Positions 34,589 to 42,443 of a DNA stretch of 42,443 nt are shown here, one piece after another. Numbering within the stretch: the first letter of the stretch is position 1; every line of letters starts with the position of its first letter. A model generated the notes under the pieces. It was not told where the DNA came from. It searched no databases and saw only the letters and a program-made list of their open reading frames with translations. The stretch is from Bryobacterales bacterium (lineage in GTDB: Bacteria; Acidobacteriota; Terriglobia; Bryobacterales; Bryobacteraceae). Made by a program: the position numbers and the translations under genes. The DNA is taken from positions 1 to 42,443 of the forward strand of contig JAOAPO010000359.1 of NCBI GenBank assembly GCA_025462945.1, written 5' to 3'.

Positions 34589-34616
34589 TTACAACGTCCA
34601 AATCCGCTGATAGTAT
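34589..34616 (+). promoter_or_regulatory. Candidate promoter of the Ig/BACON-repeat protein gene
   Basis: TTACAA (34589-34594), a 16-bp spacer and TAGTAT (34611-34616) lie just upstream of the ATG at 34623. Transcription would start at or very close to the ATG, consistent with the absence of a Shine-Dalgarno. The upstream sequence is A/T-rich for this genome. Confidence 0.35.
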
Positions 34617-34622
34617 CGGGCA

Positions 34623-37600
34623 ATGGGCCCTTTTTCGCGGACGAACAAGTTATTACTCGCTGGCACTGTCTTTCTTACACTGATAAGAATTGCGCCACTG
34701 GAAGCGCAGCAACATGGCTCGTTCGTAAACGGCAATTTTGAATCTGGAGATTTCAGCGGATGGACGAAGGGGGGCGGGTACTGGAGCGGTGGGTGGCCAC
34801 TCGTTCCTTCCAGCTACCTACCCGGCGGCTCCAACTTCAATTCCAGGGCTTTCGCAGGCGAAGTCTTCGGCCCCGGCCCGCAACTGGACGACAACACGGA
34901 CCGGCAACTGGATTCCGTTTACAGCGGTTTCCGGACGGCGCGTGTTAACGACGCGCAGCCGAACAATTCCGTCTCGATCATCAGCCAAACCGTAACAAAC
35001 TATACGGCTGCGCACATCTACTTCGCCTGGGCAGCCGTGCTGCAGGCGTCACACGGTCCGAACGATTCCGACAACTTCGTTCTTGAACTGCGAGACGTCA
35101 CAACCGACCAGCAGATCTATCAGGTCGCCTACAACTCGGCACTCGCCCAGACAGCTCCCCTTTTCAGGCAGTCGGAGAACGGCTGGTTTTACACTTCCTG
35201 GCAAGTGCAGGATCTCGACGTTTCGGAGCGAGCGGGCCATACCTTCACCCTGACGCTGCTGGCGTCGGATTGTCCATACGGCGGGCACGCGGGCTACGTT
35301 TATCTGGATGGGTTTGGGTCGATCACGCCGCCCTCCGGAGAACGAGGCGGAGAAGGGGGGGGACTGACCGTCACCGGGACGAGGGATTTGGGTACGGTGC
35401 TCGTGGGCGGCACGGTGAGCGGCAATGTTTCAGTGACTGGTGGCATCCCGCCGTACACGTTTTCGGGGACAGCTCCAGCGGGTTATACCGTTGCGGATGG
35501 CGCGCTAAACGGAACCGCGTCGGTGGCGGGGAATTTCTCTGCCACCATCGTGGTGACGGATTCGGCGGGATCGAGCGGGGCGGCGACGTTCACCTGGTCC
35601 GTCTTCGGCTTCAGCCTCCGAACACTACCCGACGGCGTCCAGTATTCGCCTTACGTTGCCAGCCTGGGGTTGGCGGGCGGAACCGCGCCATATCGCTTTA
35701 CAACCAGTGGGCTGCCCCCCGGCCTGTCTGCGACAACTTCGGGTACCATTCAGGGAACCTCCCGCGACGTGGGCAGCTGGCCAGTCACTGTCGGCGGCGT
35801 GGATGCTGACGGCCGAGCGGTATCGATTGCCTATACACTGCGATTTATCCCGCCGCCACCGATGCGCGTTACCTCCACGAGCCTGCCGGCAGGCGATGCA
35901 GGCGGCGTGTTTTCTCAGAGTCTTACGGCGGTGGGCGGCGCCCCGCCGTATACCTGGAATCTGACGTCCGGGGCGCTTCCGGGTGGACTCGGTCTCCGGC
36001 CTGCCGGCACGATAGCTGGCATTCCGACGCAACCGGGTACCTTCGTCATTGGTGTTCGCGTGACGGATGTGACCGGAGCCGGCGCGAGCGGAGAAGTGCG
36101 ACTCACGCTGAAGCCCGTTCCGCTTTCGGTAACTACGCCTTCGCCGCTTGCAACAGGTATGGCTTCGGTGGAGTATCCGGACCATTTGTTCACGGCTACG
36201 GGAGGCACTGCTCCGTATCGGTTCAGCGTCACGAGTGGCAGCTTGCCGGCGGGGCTTTCGCTCTCATTTGCGGGCAAGCTGAGCGGTGTGGCGTCAGCAT
36301 CATCGGCCGGCGCGTACTCGTTTGTTGTAACGGTCACAGATGCAGAAGGCCGCACCGGAACTGCAACTCCGGCTTTGACGATCAGACCATACGGGACGGA
36401 TATCCTTTTGTCTTCGGGGAGTCTGCTCTTCGAGTTGACCGCGGGTAGCTCGACGTTGCCGCGCGCCCAGGTCGTTGGTGTCCAGCTGACGAAGCCGGGC
36501 TTTGTCTTGCCTTATAGCGTGACGGTGCTGCCGACGGACAACAACTGGCTGAGCGTACAATCGGGCGCTGCTGCCCCGGGGATGCTAACCATCGGCCTCA
36601 CCGACGCCGCGCTGCAGATGGCGGCTTCGGGTACACCTTACACGGCCACGGTACAGGCTGTCTGCACCGATACGAGCGTATGTGGGGGAACGGCTCAGAC
36701 GGTGGAGATCGCGTTGCGCATCTCAAATCTGCCGCCCCGGTTCAGCGTCCAGAGCGACCTCATCTCGTTCTCGACGTCTCCGGGAAGTGGTGCCACGCTG
36801 ACGCAACAGGTGAGCATCGAAAACCCAGGCGGTGGCTCGGTTGGGATAAGTTCGATCACCTGCGGCGCGCCCTGGTGCCGGGTAAACGGCACTCCGGGTT
36901 TTCTGGCATCCGGTTCGCCGGCGCTGCTGGATGTGATCGTGGATCCGACGGGACTGCGGCCTGGCTACTATCGAACCACCGTTACGTGGAAGACCTCGGC
37001 GGGCACATCGTCGACGCCGGTCACACTGTTCATTTCGAACTCCGGCACCTTCACCCTGCAGCCCTCGGGTGCGCAGTTCCTCTCGAGTGCAGGAGGCGTG
37101 CCTGTAGGCGGGACAACCTCATTTTTCGTGACTCCCGGCGGTGGAACTTCTGTTTCCTGGAACGCCGCAGTGGTGCCTGGCGCAAACTGGCTGGCTCTCG
37201 ACGACACGTCGGGCACCTCAACCGGCGCGGATCCGAGCCGCGTGCGCTTCTCGATTAACTCCGGGGTCGCATCGGGCCTCGCGGCAGGAACGTATTACGG
37301 ACAGATCCGTGTGACTGCTCCGGAAGCGGCGAACTCACCGCGAGATTTCGTGGTGGTTCTGAACGTCGCTCCGGCCGGGACTGCGGAAGTGCCGATTCCG
37401 GTCCCCGGCGGGTTGTTGTTCATTTCCGGGAGCAGCAACAAGATTCCGGCACAGACGGTGAATATCGCTACTGGTTCAGCGCAACCCGTCACCTACACGG
37501 CCACTGTGGATGCAGCGTCACCGTGGCTGCGGGTGAGCCCTGCGAGCGGAACCGCCGTACCTGGATCACCTGCAAGCTCGAACATATCTATCGATACGAA

Positions 37601-38759
37601 GGACTTGAAACCCGGGGTTTATCAGGGCGGTGTTAACTATGAGTTCGGCGGTCCGGTGCGGAGCGTGAATGTGACGCTGATTGTTCCGGCAACGGGTGAG
37701 GCTGTTGCGAATGCTGCTCAGGGGCTTACATCGAAGGCGACGTGCATCGCAAAGCAACTTGTTGCTGCTCCGACGGGGCTGCCTCGGAACTTCTCGGCTC
37801 CGGCAGCGTGGCCGACGCCGATCACCATCCGGCTTTACGACGATTGCGGCGACCCGGTGACGAATGGACAGGTGGTGGTTTCATTCTCAAACGGAGATCC
37901 ACCTCTGGCGCTGCCGCTGGCTGACCCAAAGTCGGCGACTTATGCGGCCACCTGGACGCCGCGGAAGGCTTCGGCGCAGCTGAGCATACGGGCACGGTCG
38001 GTCGCCCCGGGATTGCTGGGCATGACTTCGGAACTGGCAGGTGCGGTAAACCCGAACGCAGCGCCACTGCTGGAGCCGAATGGGGCTCTGCATATCTACA
38101 ACCCGCTGGTGGGCGGGGCGCTGGCACCCGGCACCCTGATCACCCTTCGTGGAAGTGCGCTCTCCGGGATACCGGTAACCGCGCCAACTGGGACGCTGCC
38201 CACAACGTTGGGAGGCACAAGAGTGCTCATCGGCGGAGTGCAGGCCCCAGTTGCGGCGGTCAGCCCGACATCTCTTACTTTGCAGACGCCTCTGCAACTG
38301 GAGGCGACGAAGCAGTATCAAGTGATCGTCAATGCCAATGGTGCGTTGAGTACGCCTGAGAGCGTTCAACTCTCCATCGTCTCCCCGGGCGTGAAGGCTT
38401 CAGAGGGCGGCATTGCGACCGCATTCGTGAAGGGGCTGGAAGTGACGCAGAGTGCTCCGGCGGCACCTGGAGACAAAGTTACGATCCTCGCGGCCGGGCT
38501 GGGTACTACGGATCCGGTTGTGGAAGCCGGAACCGTGACGCCTGCCGATGCGCCGGTGCGGGTCAGTTCAGCCGTCACACTGAAACTGGACGGAAAGCCT
38601 GTGACCGTTGACTTCGCAGGCCTTCAGGCGGGGAGTGTTGGCGTGTATCAAGTCGACTTCACCCTGCCGGCGGATACTCCCAATGGCGATCTGCAGTTAC
38701 GGATATCTCAGGAAGGCGAGCCAGCCAACACGGTGGTGCTGCCGGTGAAGAAGCCATAG
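34623..38759 (+). CDS. Large secreted Ig/BACON-repeat protein with Solibacter-type C-terminal domain
   Basis: A 1378-residue exported protein. A signal peptide (about 1-28, LLAGTVFLTLIRIAPLEAQ) is followed by a beta-rich domain starting FVNGNFESGDFSGWTKGGG, as in many surface-protein N-termini. Residues about 255-590 hold four putative-Ig (He_PIG-like) units with the repeated pattern GGTAPYRF...SGxLPxGLSL...G...DAxGR. Residues about 590-1030 hold four BACON-like units (WLSVQSG, WCRVNGTPG, WLALDDTSG, WLRVSPASG). An Ig-like unit (about 1060-1140) precedes a final 230 residues (LLEPNGALHIYNPLVGGALA to the end) that match the domain known from Solibacter proteins (TIGR03437). No membrane anchor, sortase or PEP-CTERM tail is seen. 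It is probably extracellular and adhesive or carbohydrate-related; no enzyme motif is visible. It converges on the DUF1080 gene with abutting stops. Confidence 0.88.
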   Translation: MGPFSRTNKLLLAGTVFLTLIRIAPLEAQQHGSFVNGNFESGDFSGWTKGGGYWSGGWPLVPSSYLPGGSNFNSRAFAGEVFGPGPQLDDNTDRQLDSVYSGFRTARVNDAQPNNSVSIISQTVTNYTAAHIYFAWAAVLQASHGPNDSDNFVLELRDVTTDQQIYQVAYNSALAQTAPLFRQSENGWFYTSWQVQDLDVSERAGHTFTLTLLASDCPYGGHAGYVYLDGFGSITPPSGERGGEGGGLTVTGTRDLGTVLVGGTVSGNVSVTGGIPPYTFSGTAPAGYTVADGALNGTASVAGNFSATIVVTDSAGSSGAATFTWSVFGFSLRTLPDGVQYSPYVASLGLAGGTAPYRFTTSGLPPGLSATTSGTIQGTSRDVGSWPVTVGGVDADGRAVSIAYTLRFIPPPPMRVTSTSLPAGDAGGVFSQSLTAVGGAPPYTWNLTSGALPGGLGLRPAGTIAGIPTQPGTFVIGVRVTDVTGAGASGEVRLTLKPVPLSVTTPSPLATGMASVEYPDHLFTATGGTAPYRFSVTSGSLPAGLSLSFAGKLSGVASASSAGAYSFVVTVTDAEGRTGTATPALTIRPYGTDILLSSGSLLFELTAGSSTLPRAQVVGVQLTKPGFVLPYSVTVLPTDNNWLSVQSGAAAPGMLTIGLTDAALQMAASGTPYTATVQAVCTDTSVCGGTAQTVEIALRISNLPPRFSVQSDLISFSTSPGSGATLTQQVSIENPGGGSVGISSITCGAPWCRVNGTPGFLASGSPALLDVIVDPTGLRPGYYRTTVTWKTSAGTSSTPVTLFISNSGTFTLQPSGAQFLSSAGGVPVGGTTSFFVTPGGGTSVSWNAAVVPGANWLALDDTSGTSTGADPSRVRFSINSGVASGLAAGTYYGQIRVTAPEAANSPRDFVVVLNVAPAGTAEVPIPVPGGLLFISGSSNKIPAQTVNIATGSAQPVTYTATVDAASPWLRVSPASGTAVPGSPASSNISIDTKDLKPGVYQGGVNYEFGGPVRSVNVTLIVPATGEAVANAAQGLTSKATCIAKQLVAAPTGLPRNFSAPAAWPTPITIRLYDDCGDPVTNGQVVVSFSNGDPPLALPLADPKSATYAATWTPRKASAQLSIRARSVAPGLLGMTSELAGAVNPNAAPLLEPNGALHIYNPLVGGALAPGTLITLRGSALSGIPVTAPTGTLPTTLGGTRVLIGGVQAPVAAVSPTSLTLQTPLQLEATKQYQVIVNANGALSTPESVQLSIVSPGVKASEGGIATAFVKGLEVTQSAPAAPGDKVTILAAGLGTTDPVVEAGTVTPADAPVRVSSAVTLKLDGKPVTVDFAGLQAGSVGVYQVDFTLPADTPNGDLQLRISQEGEPANTVVLPVKKP

Positions 38760-39569
38760 CTACTCGATGCGGCCCTTCAGCCTCCGGACCCAAACCGAGC
38801 GGTAGCGGACAGGCGTGTTGTGGTTCTGCAGTTCGAGCGGCGCGTCGCCGTGCGCTTTGTAGACGCCGACCTGGCGGTGGAGGGTGGGGCCGAGAACCTG
38901 CTCGTGATTCTGCGTCAGCACGCCGTTGTGGAAGACGGTCGCGTAAGCCGGTTTCACCAGCTTGTCGCCTTCGAACTTCGGTGCTTCGAAGACGATGTCG
39001 TAGGCCTGCCATTCGCCGGGCTTGCAGGACGCGTTGACGTACGGCGGGTACTGCCCGTAGATAGCGGTCGCCTGGCCGTCGGCGTAGGTGGGGTTATCCC
39101 AGGAGTCGAGCACCTGGATCTCGTACTGACCCATAATCATGATGCCGCTGTTCCCGCGGTTCTGGCTGTCGCCTGCGACCGTGGCCGGTGCCGCCCATTC
39201 GACGTGAAGCTGTATATCCCCGTAGGCTTCTTTGGTTTTCAGGCCGCCTTTACCCGGCACAACCTCCATATAACCGTTCTCCACTTTCCAGCTGACCGGT
39301 CCAGGGGCTCCGCCCGGACCCGGCGTTACCCACTTGCTGGTGTCAGTCCCGTTGAAGAGAGCTTCGGCGTCGGACGGGGGCTTCACGGTTGGAGCGTTGC
39401 AGGTGGCCGAAACCATGGCGGGGCGGGGACGTTTGGAGTCGTGAACTTTCCACTTTGAGCCGGCGTACGAGGGGGTATCGTCGTAGCCGAGCTTGTGATC
39501 CTGGTTGTTTTGGGCAGACGCGGAAAAGGCCAGCGCCAACGCGGCGACGGCGAGGACGGGTGTTCTCAT
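38760..39569 (-). CDS. Secreted DUF1080 (3-keto-disaccharide hydrolase-like) protein
   Basis: A 269-residue secreted protein with signal peptide MRTPVLAVAALALAFSASAQ and a concanavalin-like DUF1080 domain. Typical segments are EALFNGTDTSKWVTPG, KVENGYMEV, GDIQLHVEWAAP, NRGNSGIMIMGQYEIQVLDS, GEWQAYDIVFEAPKF and HNTPVRYRSVWVRRL. Members of this family have been linked to 3-keto-glycoside hydrolysis and are numerous in Acidobacteriota and Planctomycetes. The ATG at 39569 is chosen because the signal peptide begins there; the frame is open 29 codons further upstream but without signal logic. No strong Shine-Dalgarno is seen. It ends directly against the stop of the convergent Ig/BACON gene and is divergent from the adaptor gene across 105 bp. 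Substrate is unknown. Confidence 0.93.
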   Translation of the reverse strand: MRTPVLAVAALALAFSASAQNNQDHKLGYDDTPSYAGSKWKVHDSKRPRPAMVSATCNAPTVKPPSDAEALFNGTDTSKWVTPGPGGAPGPVSWKVENGYMEVVPGKGGLKTKEAYGDIQLHVEWAAPATVAGDSQNRGNSGIMIMGQYEIQVLDSWDNPTYADGQATAIYGQYPPYVNASCKPGEWQAYDIVFEAPKFEGDKLVKPAYATVFHNGVLTQNHEQVLGPTLHRQVGVYKAHGDAPLELQNHNTPVRYRSVWVRRLKGRIE

Positions 39570-39674
39570 GGCATTTAGCTTACTTCTTCGTGCGAACTTT
39601 TTCCCGTTCGGCACGTACTGACAACTGAGGACGGTCGCCAGGCGATCACGTTCCAACGCGGGAGAACTATTCAG

Positions 39675-40874
39675 GTGGCAGCGAAGAAGAGAAAACGGAT
39701 TCTGTGGGTCACGCTGACGCTGCTCGTGCTTTCGGGCGCGGCATTCTTTTCAGTCAAGGCAGTCAGCAATAAGCCGACGAAGATCGATGCCGAGAAGCTG
39801 GCCAAGGTGGAGCGGATCGATCTGGCGCGCTCGGTGGTGGCTACCGGACGCATCCAGCCGGTGACGCAGGTGGAGATCAAAAGTAAGGCAAGCGGAATCA
39901 TCCGCAGGCTGCCGGTGAATGTGGGGGATATCGTTCACAAAGGTCAGGTGATTTGCGAACTGGACCAGAATGATTTGCTGCCGCAGCTTCGTCAGCAGCA
40001 GGCGGCCCTGCACGTGTCCGAGGCGAATCTCAGAACGGCCGAGGCGGACTACGAGCGCTATAAGGTGGAGGCCGCCGGCGCGGAGATCTCTTTCCTGAAG
40101 GGCGACATGGAACGCGCACTGAAGCTCTTTCAGGGTGGCCTGATTGCGCAGAACGCCCGAGACGATGCCGAGAAGAACTACCGAATGGCGGTGCAGAAGC
40201 AGGATTCGGCGAAGGCGATGCTTGGGTCCGGTACGGCCGCGATCAGCCGGGCGAAAGCGGCGCTCGAGCAGCAACAGGCGGTACTGAACCTGGCGGAAGA
40301 GAACCTGCGCAACGCGACCATCGTGGCCCCAATCGACGGCGTCGTGCTTTCGAGGGACAGCGAAGTGGGCAGCGCCGTGAGTTCGATCCTGGTGGTCGGT
40401 ACCAGCGCCACTCTGATCATGACGATCGGCGATCTGAACGAGGTTTATGTAAAGGGCAAGGCCGATGAAAGCGATGTCGGAAAAATCTATCTGGGTCAGC
40501 CGGCGCGCATCACGGTGGAGTCATTCAAAGATCAAAAGTTCGACGGGCATGTCACGAAGATCTCGCCGCTGGGGGTAGAGAAAGACAATGTGACGACATT
40601 CGAAGTGCGGGTCTCGATCTCGAACGAAAAGGGCTTGCTGAAGGCGCAGATGACGGCGAATGCTGAGATCATTCTCGAAGAGCATAAGAAGGTTCTGACG
40701 ATTCCCGAAGGCGCGATCCTTTATAACAAAGACAAATCGACATCTGTGCAGCTGCCCGATCCGGCGGCCGAGAAAGGCGTGAAGAAGCTCGCCATCAAGA
40801 CCGGCATTTCGAACGGCGCACGGACCGAAGTCCTGAGTGGTCTGAGCGAGGGGCAGCAGGTCGTCCTGCAGTAG
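39675..40874 (+). CDS. MacA-like periplasmic adaptor (HlyD family) of an ABC-type exporter
   Basis: A 399-residue membrane-fusion protein with a single N-terminal membrane anchor (about 9-28, ILWVTLTLLVLSGAAFFSVK). The HlyD order is visible: a lipoyl half (KSKASGIIRRLPVNVGDIV, QVICELDQND), a long coiled-coil hairpin (about 105-205, rich in Gln/Ala/Glu), a second lipoyl half (ATIVAPIDGVVLSRDSEVGS) and a beta-barrel (VKGKADESDVGKIYLGQPAR). A C-terminal domain ends in LSGLSEGQQVVLQ, as in MacA. The start is a GTG at 39675 with GGGAG about 11 bp upstream. The MacB-type permease begins 6 bp after its stop. This is an exporter adaptor for MacB-like permeases; the cargo is unknown. Confidence 0.94.
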   Translation: MAAKKRKRILWVTLTLLVLSGAAFFSVKAVSNKPTKIDAEKLAKVERIDLARSVVATGRIQPVTQVEIKSKASGIIRRLPVNVGDIVHKGQVICELDQNDLLPQLRQQQAALHVSEANLRTAEADYERYKVEAAGAEISFLKGDMERALKLFQGGLIAQNARDDAEKNYRMAVQKQDSAKAMLGSGTAAISRAKAALEQQQAVLNLAEENLRNATIVAPIDGVVLSRDSEVGSAVSSILVVGTSATLIMTIGDLNEVYVKGKADESDVGKIYLGQPARITVESFKDQKFDGHVTKISPLGVEKDNVTTFEVRVSISNEKGLLKAQMTANAEIILEEHKKVLTIPEGAILYNKDKSTSVQLPDPAAEKGVKKLAIKTGISNGARTEVLSGLSEGQQVVLQ

Positions 40875-40880
40875 CGCGCC

Positions 40881-42143
40881 ATGACTTACCTGACCGAACT
40901 GCTGCGGCAGGTGATGGGCAGCCTGTTGCGAAACAAGCTTCGCAGTTTCCTGACGATGGCTGGCATCGCGTGGGGCATCACGTCGATTGTGCTGATCGCC
41001 GCCATGGGTGATGGCTTCAAGGAAGGCCAGCACAACAACATGAAGTCACTCGGAGAGAATCTGGTGATCGTGTTCGGCGGGCGTACCGAGTTACAGGCAG
41101 GCGGCGAACGCGCCGGGAAGCGGATCCGGCTGAACTACTCGGACGTGATCAACATCCGGCAGGAGGCCTATCTGGTGCGGCTGGTTGCGGCGGAACTGCA
41201 GGGAAACGTGAAGGCGACCAGTCCTCACAACAGCGGTTCATTTGATACCAGCGGCGTTGAGGCTCACTTTACGCAGATTCGCAATATCCCCATCGGCGAA
41301 GGCAGGTTCTTCACGGAGAACGAGGAGAAGGGCGGGGAGAGAGTTTGCGTCATCGGCGGAGCGGTGAAGAAGCAGTTATTCGGCATGCGCACCGGGATCA
41401 CGGGGCAAAAGCTGTCGCTGAACGGGTTCCCGTACCGCGTCATCGGCGTGATGGCGGACAAGCAGCAGAACAGCAGCTATTCAGGGCTCGATGAGAAGAA
41501 GATCTGGCTCCCTTACACGGCGATGACGCGTGATGTTCCGCCACCGGCGCCGAGGTTCTACTCGCCCGGGCTGCTGGACGAAATCCTCTACCAGCCGAAG
41601 TCGCTGAGCGAGTACGAAGCAGCCCAGCGGCAGGTGAAGGCGATCATTGCGCGGGCCCACCAATTCAATCCGGCGGATCAGTCGGCCCTGGGGATGTGGG
41701 ACACGGTGGAGGACCAGAAGCAGGTGGACGGCATCTTCGATTCCATGACCGTCTTTCTGGCGTTCATCGGCCTCGTGACTTTGTCGTTGGGAGGGGTGGG
41801 CGTGATGAACATCATGCTGGTCACGGTTTCGGAACGCACCCGCGAGATCGGGCTGAGGAAAGCTCTGGGCGCTACACGGAACCGTATCCTGACGGATTTC
41901 TTGGTGGAGGGATGCGTTCTGGCGTTTGTGAGCGGCGTGGTGGGGTGGAGCGTTGCGTTCGGGTTGTCCAGTTCACTGAAGCTGGTGAAGATGCCGGACA
42001 TGTTTCCGGGCCTGCCGGTGAGGGCTGAGACCACAGCCGTCGCGTTCGGCTTTCTGACGCTGATTGCGATCGTGTCATCACTCATCCCGGCATGGAAGGC
42101 CGCATCTCTCACCCCCGTGGAAGCCTTGCGGGACGAGCGGTAG
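40881..42143 (+). CDS. MacB/FtsX-type ABC transporter permease 1
   Basis: A 420-residue permease with the MacB layout: TM1 (about 23-42, FLTMAGIAWGITSIVLIAAM), a large periplasmic domain (about 45-285), and three further TM segments (about 288-312, 345-365 and 383-405). The TM2-TM3 loop carries ERTREIGLRKALGATRNRIL, the conserved coupling segment, and the C-terminus is AASLTPVEALRDER, a family hallmark. No nucleotide-binding domain is fused, unlike E. coli MacB, so a separate ATPase is needed; none is seen in the window, though it may lie beyond the right edge. It follows the adaptor by 6 bp and precedes a paralogous permease by 2 bp, so all three are probably one transcript. Confidence 0.95.
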   Translation: MTYLTELLRQVMGSLLRNKLRSFLTMAGIAWGITSIVLIAAMGDGFKEGQHNNMKSLGENLVIVFGGRTELQAGGERAGKRIRLNYSDVINIRQEAYLVRLVAAELQGNVKATSPHNSGSFDTSGVEAHFTQIRNIPIGEGRFFTENEEKGGERVCVIGGAVKKQLFGMRTGITGQKLSLNGFPYRVIGVMADKQQNSSYSGLDEKKIWLPYTAMTRDVPPPAPRFYSPGLLDEILYQPKSLSEYEAAQRQVKAIIARAHQFNPADQSALGMWDTVEDQKQVDGIFDSMTVFLAFIGLVTLSLGGVGVMNIMLVTVSERTREIGLRKALGATRNRILTDFLVEGCVLAFVSGVVGWSVAFGLSSSLKLVKMPDMFPGLPVRAETTAVAFGFLTLIAIVSSLIPAWKAASLTPVEALRDER

Positions 42144-42145
42144 CG

Positions 42146-42443
42146 ATGACCATCGGCGGCGTATTTCGCGAATCTTTGGCGGCACTTCGGTTTAACCGGC
42201 AGCGCAGTCTGCTGACCATGCTGAGCCTTGGCTGGGGAGTCTCGTGCTTCGTGATCCTTTACTCCTATGGCGAGGGCTTCGGGACGGCGCTGCGGACATC
42301 GTTTCAGGCGGTCGGTCAGGATCTGGTTCTGGTGTTCGGTGGCCAGACGTCGTCGCAGGCAGGCGGTGAGAGGGCGGGCCGGCGCATTCGGCTGGACGCC
42401 GACGATGCGATTGCAATCCGCAATGCTGTGCCCATGGTGGCCG
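42146..42443 (+). CDS. MacB/FtsX-type ABC transporter permease 2 (N-terminal part only)
   Basis: The ATG at 42146 opens a frame that runs off the right edge after 99 codons. The start MTIGGVFRESLAALRFNRQR and a first TM segment (SLLTMLSLGWGVSCFVILYS) are followed by VFGGQTSSQAGGERAGRRIR. The same text occurs in the preceding permease as VFGGRTELQAGGERAGKRIR, so the two are tandem paralogues, though the flanking residues differ. Only 2 bp separate the two genes. It is probably the second half of a heterodimeric or duplicated permease pair. The rest of the gene is not visible. Confidence 0.9.
   Translation, partial: MTIGGVFRESLAALRFNRQRSLLTMLSLGWGVSCFVILYSYGEGFGTALRTSFQAVGQDLVLVFGGQTSSQAGGERAGRRIRLDADDAIAIRNAVPMVA

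Overview
The window comes from a GC-rich bacterial chromosome, most probably an Acidobacteriota member of the Solibacter/Bryobacter type. Several family-level signs support this: a TonB-dependent receptor with an N-terminal carboxypeptidase-regulatory-like domain, a duplicated orphan permease of the acidobacterial ADOP type, a large Ig/BACON-repeat protein with the Solibacter-type C-terminal domain, a DUF1080 glycoside-hydrolase-like protein, and copies of a short dispersed repeat. All of these assignments are made by reading the sequence; no database search was run. There is no phage, integrase, transposase, tRNA, rRNA or CRISPR array that I can see.

Layout, left to right. (1) 1-3840: the 5' part of a TonB-dependent receptor (minus strand, running off the left edge), a compact inverted-repeat element in the divergent gap, and an acyltransferase-3 membrane protein. 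(2) 4067-8439: a signalling module made of a small conserved protein, a double-domain KaiC-like ATPase and two soluble PAS histidine kinases, with no response regulator beside it. (3) 8503-9901: an RRM RNA-binding protein with a glycine/arginine tail and a clear terminator, then a regulatory-looking gap and a frameshifted small gene. (4) 9944-12343: a MrfA/YprA-type DEAD/DEAH helicase, whose 3' end overlaps dsbD by 53 bp. (5) 12291-16310, minus strand: the housekeeping block DUF177-rpmF-plsX, followed closely by a fused DsbD reductase. (6) 16331-21902, minus strand: a heavy-metal RND efflux pump (outer-membrane factor, lipoprotein adaptor, RND permease). Divergent from it is a histidine kinase/NtrC-type regulator pair (22004-24483) that probably controls it. 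(7) 24512-28063: cobalamin-dependent methionine synthase. (8) 28095-28516: a HicBA toxin-antitoxin locus whose toxin carries a frameshift near its C-terminus. (9) 28518-31610, minus strand: an ADOP permease and an UPF0173 metallo-hydrolase. (10) 31679-34522: secA. (11) 34623-39569: a secreted 1378-residue Ig/BACON protein and a convergent DUF1080 protein. (12) 39675-42443: a MacA-like adaptor and two tandem MacB-type permeases, the second cut by the right edge.

Most of the window is ordinary, densely packed chromosome. The parts that most deserve a second look are the KaiC/two-kinase module with altered KaiC active-site and phosphosite residues, the short dispersed repeat, the inverted-repeat element upstream of the TonB receptor, the extra thioredoxin domain on DsbD, and the two frameshifted small genes.
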